From positions 1 through 8,788 of the forward strand of contig JAJRSN010000159.1 of the NCBI GenBank assembly GCA_024278715.1: a DNA stretch of 8,788 nt, given 5' to 3'. This DNA is from Calditrichota bacterium (lineage in GTDB: Bacteria > Calditrichota > Calditrichia > Calditrichales > Calditrichaceae). The position numbers and the translations under genes are program-made. The notes beneath the pieces are model-generated. The model had not been told where the DNA came from. It searched no databases and saw only the letters and a program-made list of their open reading frames with translations. Position 1 is the stretch's first letter. The number at the start of each line of letters is the position of its first letter. Positions 7,620-8,788 of the stretch are shown in pieces.

Positions 7620-7635
7620 AGCTTAAGGTTAAGCT
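7620..7635. repeat. 16-base inverted repeat AGCTTAA-GG-TTAAGCT
   Basis: A perfect 7+7 dyad with a 2-base centre, about 220 bases upstream of the M14 gene start. As DNA it could be a site for a dimeric regulator of the operon. As RNA it gives a weak 6-bp hairpin with a 4-base loop and no following T-run long enough for a standard terminator. Confidence 0.45.
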
Positions 7636-7720
7636 GGTAAAGGAGGCGAGATTCATATTTGATTATTTTCTTCTTTGTCATGCAATTTTTATTTATTAGT
7701 TAAGACCTACCTGAAACGAG

Positions 7721-7737
7721 TTAACGATTATTAACGA
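7721..7737. repeat. TTAACGA direct repeat with 10-base period
   Basis: TTAACGA occurs at 7721-7727 and again at 7731-7737, one helical turn apart, with a related ACGAG just before (7715-7719). On the minus strand these read as TCGTTAA copies. Same-face spacing is typical of a regulator binding site, but no regulator can be named. Confidence 0.35.
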
Positions 7738-7746
7738 AAGATTGGG

Positions 7747-7797
7747 CGACCAACCCCCTGAAGGGGGTATTACAAGGTCGTAAACGACCTGCCCCCC
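7747..7797. repeat. Compact GC-rich palindromic element with alternative hairpins
   Basis: Two adjacent perfect hairpins: ACCCCC-TGAA-GGGGGT (7753-7768) and AGGTCG-TAAA-CGACCT (7775-7790). An extra CGACC at 7747-7751 can pair with GGTCG at 7776-7780, enclosing the first hairpin and competing with the second. A C6 run at 7792-7797 can compete for the G5 run at 7763-7767. It lies about 70-110 bases downstream of the secreted-protein stop. It could serve as a transcript 3' end or stabiliser, although no T-run follows on the minus strand, or be one copy of a dispersed REP-like element. The inverted repeats are directly visible; the role is inferred. Confidence 0.6.
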
Positions 7798-7858
7798 GCT
7801 CCTTTCCAAATCCTGCCGGTTAACAAATTCCGCATCCCATAATTGGTCTCTTACATGT

Positions 7859-8788
7859 CTATCTTAGTAAAATAAGTTTTTTGCTCAACCTGACTTCTCC
7901 TGTTTTCAAAACCACAAAATAAATTCCGCTTGAAACCGCCCGCCCTTCCCCGTTTAATCCGTTCCAGTTAACCGTGTAAATCCCTGCTTTCAGATTCTCA
8001 TCAGCAAGAGTGAAGACTTTTTGCCCCAGAATATTGAAAATACTTACCGTCACTTTCTCCGATCCGCTAATTCCAAAGCGAATGCGGGTTGTATTGTTGA
8101 ACGGATTCGGATAATTTTGGTACAGAACGGGTGCATCGGGAATCAAATTGTTCTTTGTTAAAATTCCCGTGCCTTTGGCGTTGACCTTCAACATAACGGG
8201 TATTTCGACCACACGATTCTTCTTATCGTTACTTACTATTTTCAAACTCGATTTAAAAGTTGTGTCCGCTTCCGCCGAATACATTTTTACGCGGATTGTT
8301 TCCTGACTTCCGGGCTGTAAGCGCTTTTCCCCTTCATCGCAGGCAAGCCACAGACCCTGTCCCACGATCAGTTTTTGAGCCACCGGATATGAGACCTGAT
8401 ACGGCTGAAAGATGCGCATCTCCGGAGGCGCGCCTCCCAGATTGTAGGCGCTGGAATAGACCATTCCGCACGGCGTTTGAAAGGGAACCGTGTCAGCGGC
8501 TCTGCCCGCTGTTGCCGTTCCCTTCCAGCTAATTCCGATGTAATAATACTTTCCCGCTTTCAGCTCGCAATCGAGTTTTCCCGAGCGATACCATCCCCTT
8601 CCGGGTTCGGAAATATTCAGCTTACTTTGGGCGATTAAATTGTAATCTCCTTTGAGGTCGCGACCTTGATAGACAAAAAAGTACATTTCCGAAGGCGCGT
8701 CAACCTGCAGATAGTATTCTGTCGCCCGCAGATGTTCGGTAACAACCTGGTAATGAACGTTACCGACGCCTTTGTTCAAAGGCAGCCA
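7859..8788 (-). CDS. C-terminal part of a secreted protein with type IX secretion sorting domain
   Basis: The last 309 codons of a gene whose 5' end lies past the right edge; the frame is open to the window end, so an apparent TTG start at 8779 should not be taken as real. Three regions are visible. Residues 1 to about 145 are rich in aromatic, beta-type sequence of unknown family. About 150-203 contain SSLKIVSNDKKN and VVEIPVMLKV, resembling Ig-like (HYDIN/ASPM-type) repeats that often precede sorting domains. About 215-309 are the sorting domain: LYQNYPNPFNNTTRIRFGI, then VTVSIFNILGQKV, LKAGIYTVNWNG, SSGIYFVVLKTG and the terminal KLILLR. Such domains direct export across the outer membrane by the type IX system and are removed or anchored there. 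The catalytic or binding part must lie upstream, so the function is unknown. It could be a protease or other hydrolase, but nothing seen here shows that. Confidence 0.9.
   Translation of the reverse strand, partial: WLPLNKGVGNVHYQVVTEHLRATEYYLQVDAPSEMYFFVYQGRDLKGDYNLIAQSKLNISEPGRGWYRSGKLDCELKAGKYYYIGISWKGTATAGRAADTVPFQTPCGMVYSSAYNLGGAPPEMRIFQPYQVSYPVAQKLIVGQGLWLACDEGEKRLQPGSQETIRVKMYSAEADTTFKSSLKIVSNDKKNRVVEIPVMLKVNAKGTGILTKNNLIPDAPVLYQNYPNPFNNTTRIRFGISGSEKVTVSIFNILGQKVFTLADENLKAGIYTVNWNGLNGEGRAVSSGIYFVVLKTGEVRLSKKLILLR

Larger units (their letters stand above)
7401..7858. other. 458-base intergenic region without a recognised gene
   Basis: This lies between the stop of the secreted-protein gene and the start of the M14 gene, both on the minus strand, and should hold the end of one transcript and the promoter of the next. 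It contains a GC-rich palindromic element (7747-7797), a TTAACGA direct repeat (7721-7737), a 16-base dyad (7620-7635), a candidate small ORF (7483-7587) and a GC-rich patch (about 7448-7505) inside otherwise AT-rich DNA. No tRNA, rRNA or recognised riboswitch is visible. No promoter pair fits well: a TTGACA on the minus strand (7587-7582) lacks a -10 box at the right distance and is better read as the start of the small ORF. Confidence 0.7.

Noticed and set aside
7721..7790. Repeats as a possible CRISPR array
   Set aside because: The repeat units are only 5-7 bases, with no regular spacers and no cas genes nearby.
8260..8532. 90-codon plus-strand frame
   Set aside because: Antisense to the secreted-protein gene; Pro/Arg-rich translation typical of a shadow frame.

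Overview
The window reads as one strand of a bacterial chromosome of moderate GC content. All six recognisable genes lie on the minus strand, so transcription runs from high to low coordinates. The organism is most likely a Gram-negative member of the FCB group, such as Calditrichota, Ignavibacteria, KSB1 or a relative. The main reason is the C-terminus of the right-hand gene: a YQNYPNPFN motif, a FlgD-like Ig fold and a final KLILLR together form a type IX secretion sorting domain typical of those lineages. Two large exported M14 peptidases also fit. The exact phylum is an inference.

Right end (7859-8788): the 3' part of a gene for a large secreted protein, with a beta-rich region, an Ig-like region and the sorting domain. 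Its 5' end lies outside the window. Next comes a 458-base gene-free stretch (7401-7858). It holds a compact GC-rich palindromic element with alternative pairings (7747-7797), a direct repeat spaced one helical turn apart (7721-7737), a 16-base dyad (7620-7635) and a possible small ORF with a good ribosome-binding site (7483-7587).

Centre and left (7400 to 1): a tightly spaced five-gene run, probably an operon. In order of transcription it holds: an 867-residue exported M14 metallopeptidase with a GATase-like C-terminal region; a 516-residue exported M14 metallopeptidase; an aspartate/glutamate racemase-family enzyme whose start overlaps the previous stop by 8 bases; an NhaC-family sodium-coupled antiporter with a probable TTG start; and, after a 153-base gap, isoaspartyl dipeptidase (iadA), cut off by the window's left edge.

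Taken together, the operon looks like a peptide-scavenging route able to deal with damaged or unusual peptides. M14 peptidases would trim peptides outside the cytoplasm, the sodium-coupled carrier could move a product or balance ions, IadA would split beta-aspartyl dipeptides, and the racemase would interconvert D- and L-Asp/Glu. Each family assignment is well supported. Their joint role in isoaspartyl/D-amino-acid salvage is an inference. Two protein-level details stand out: IadA has a glutamate where the E. coli enzyme has its metal-bridging carbamylated lysine, and the two M14 proteins appear to share a repeated accessory module downstream of their catalytic domains.
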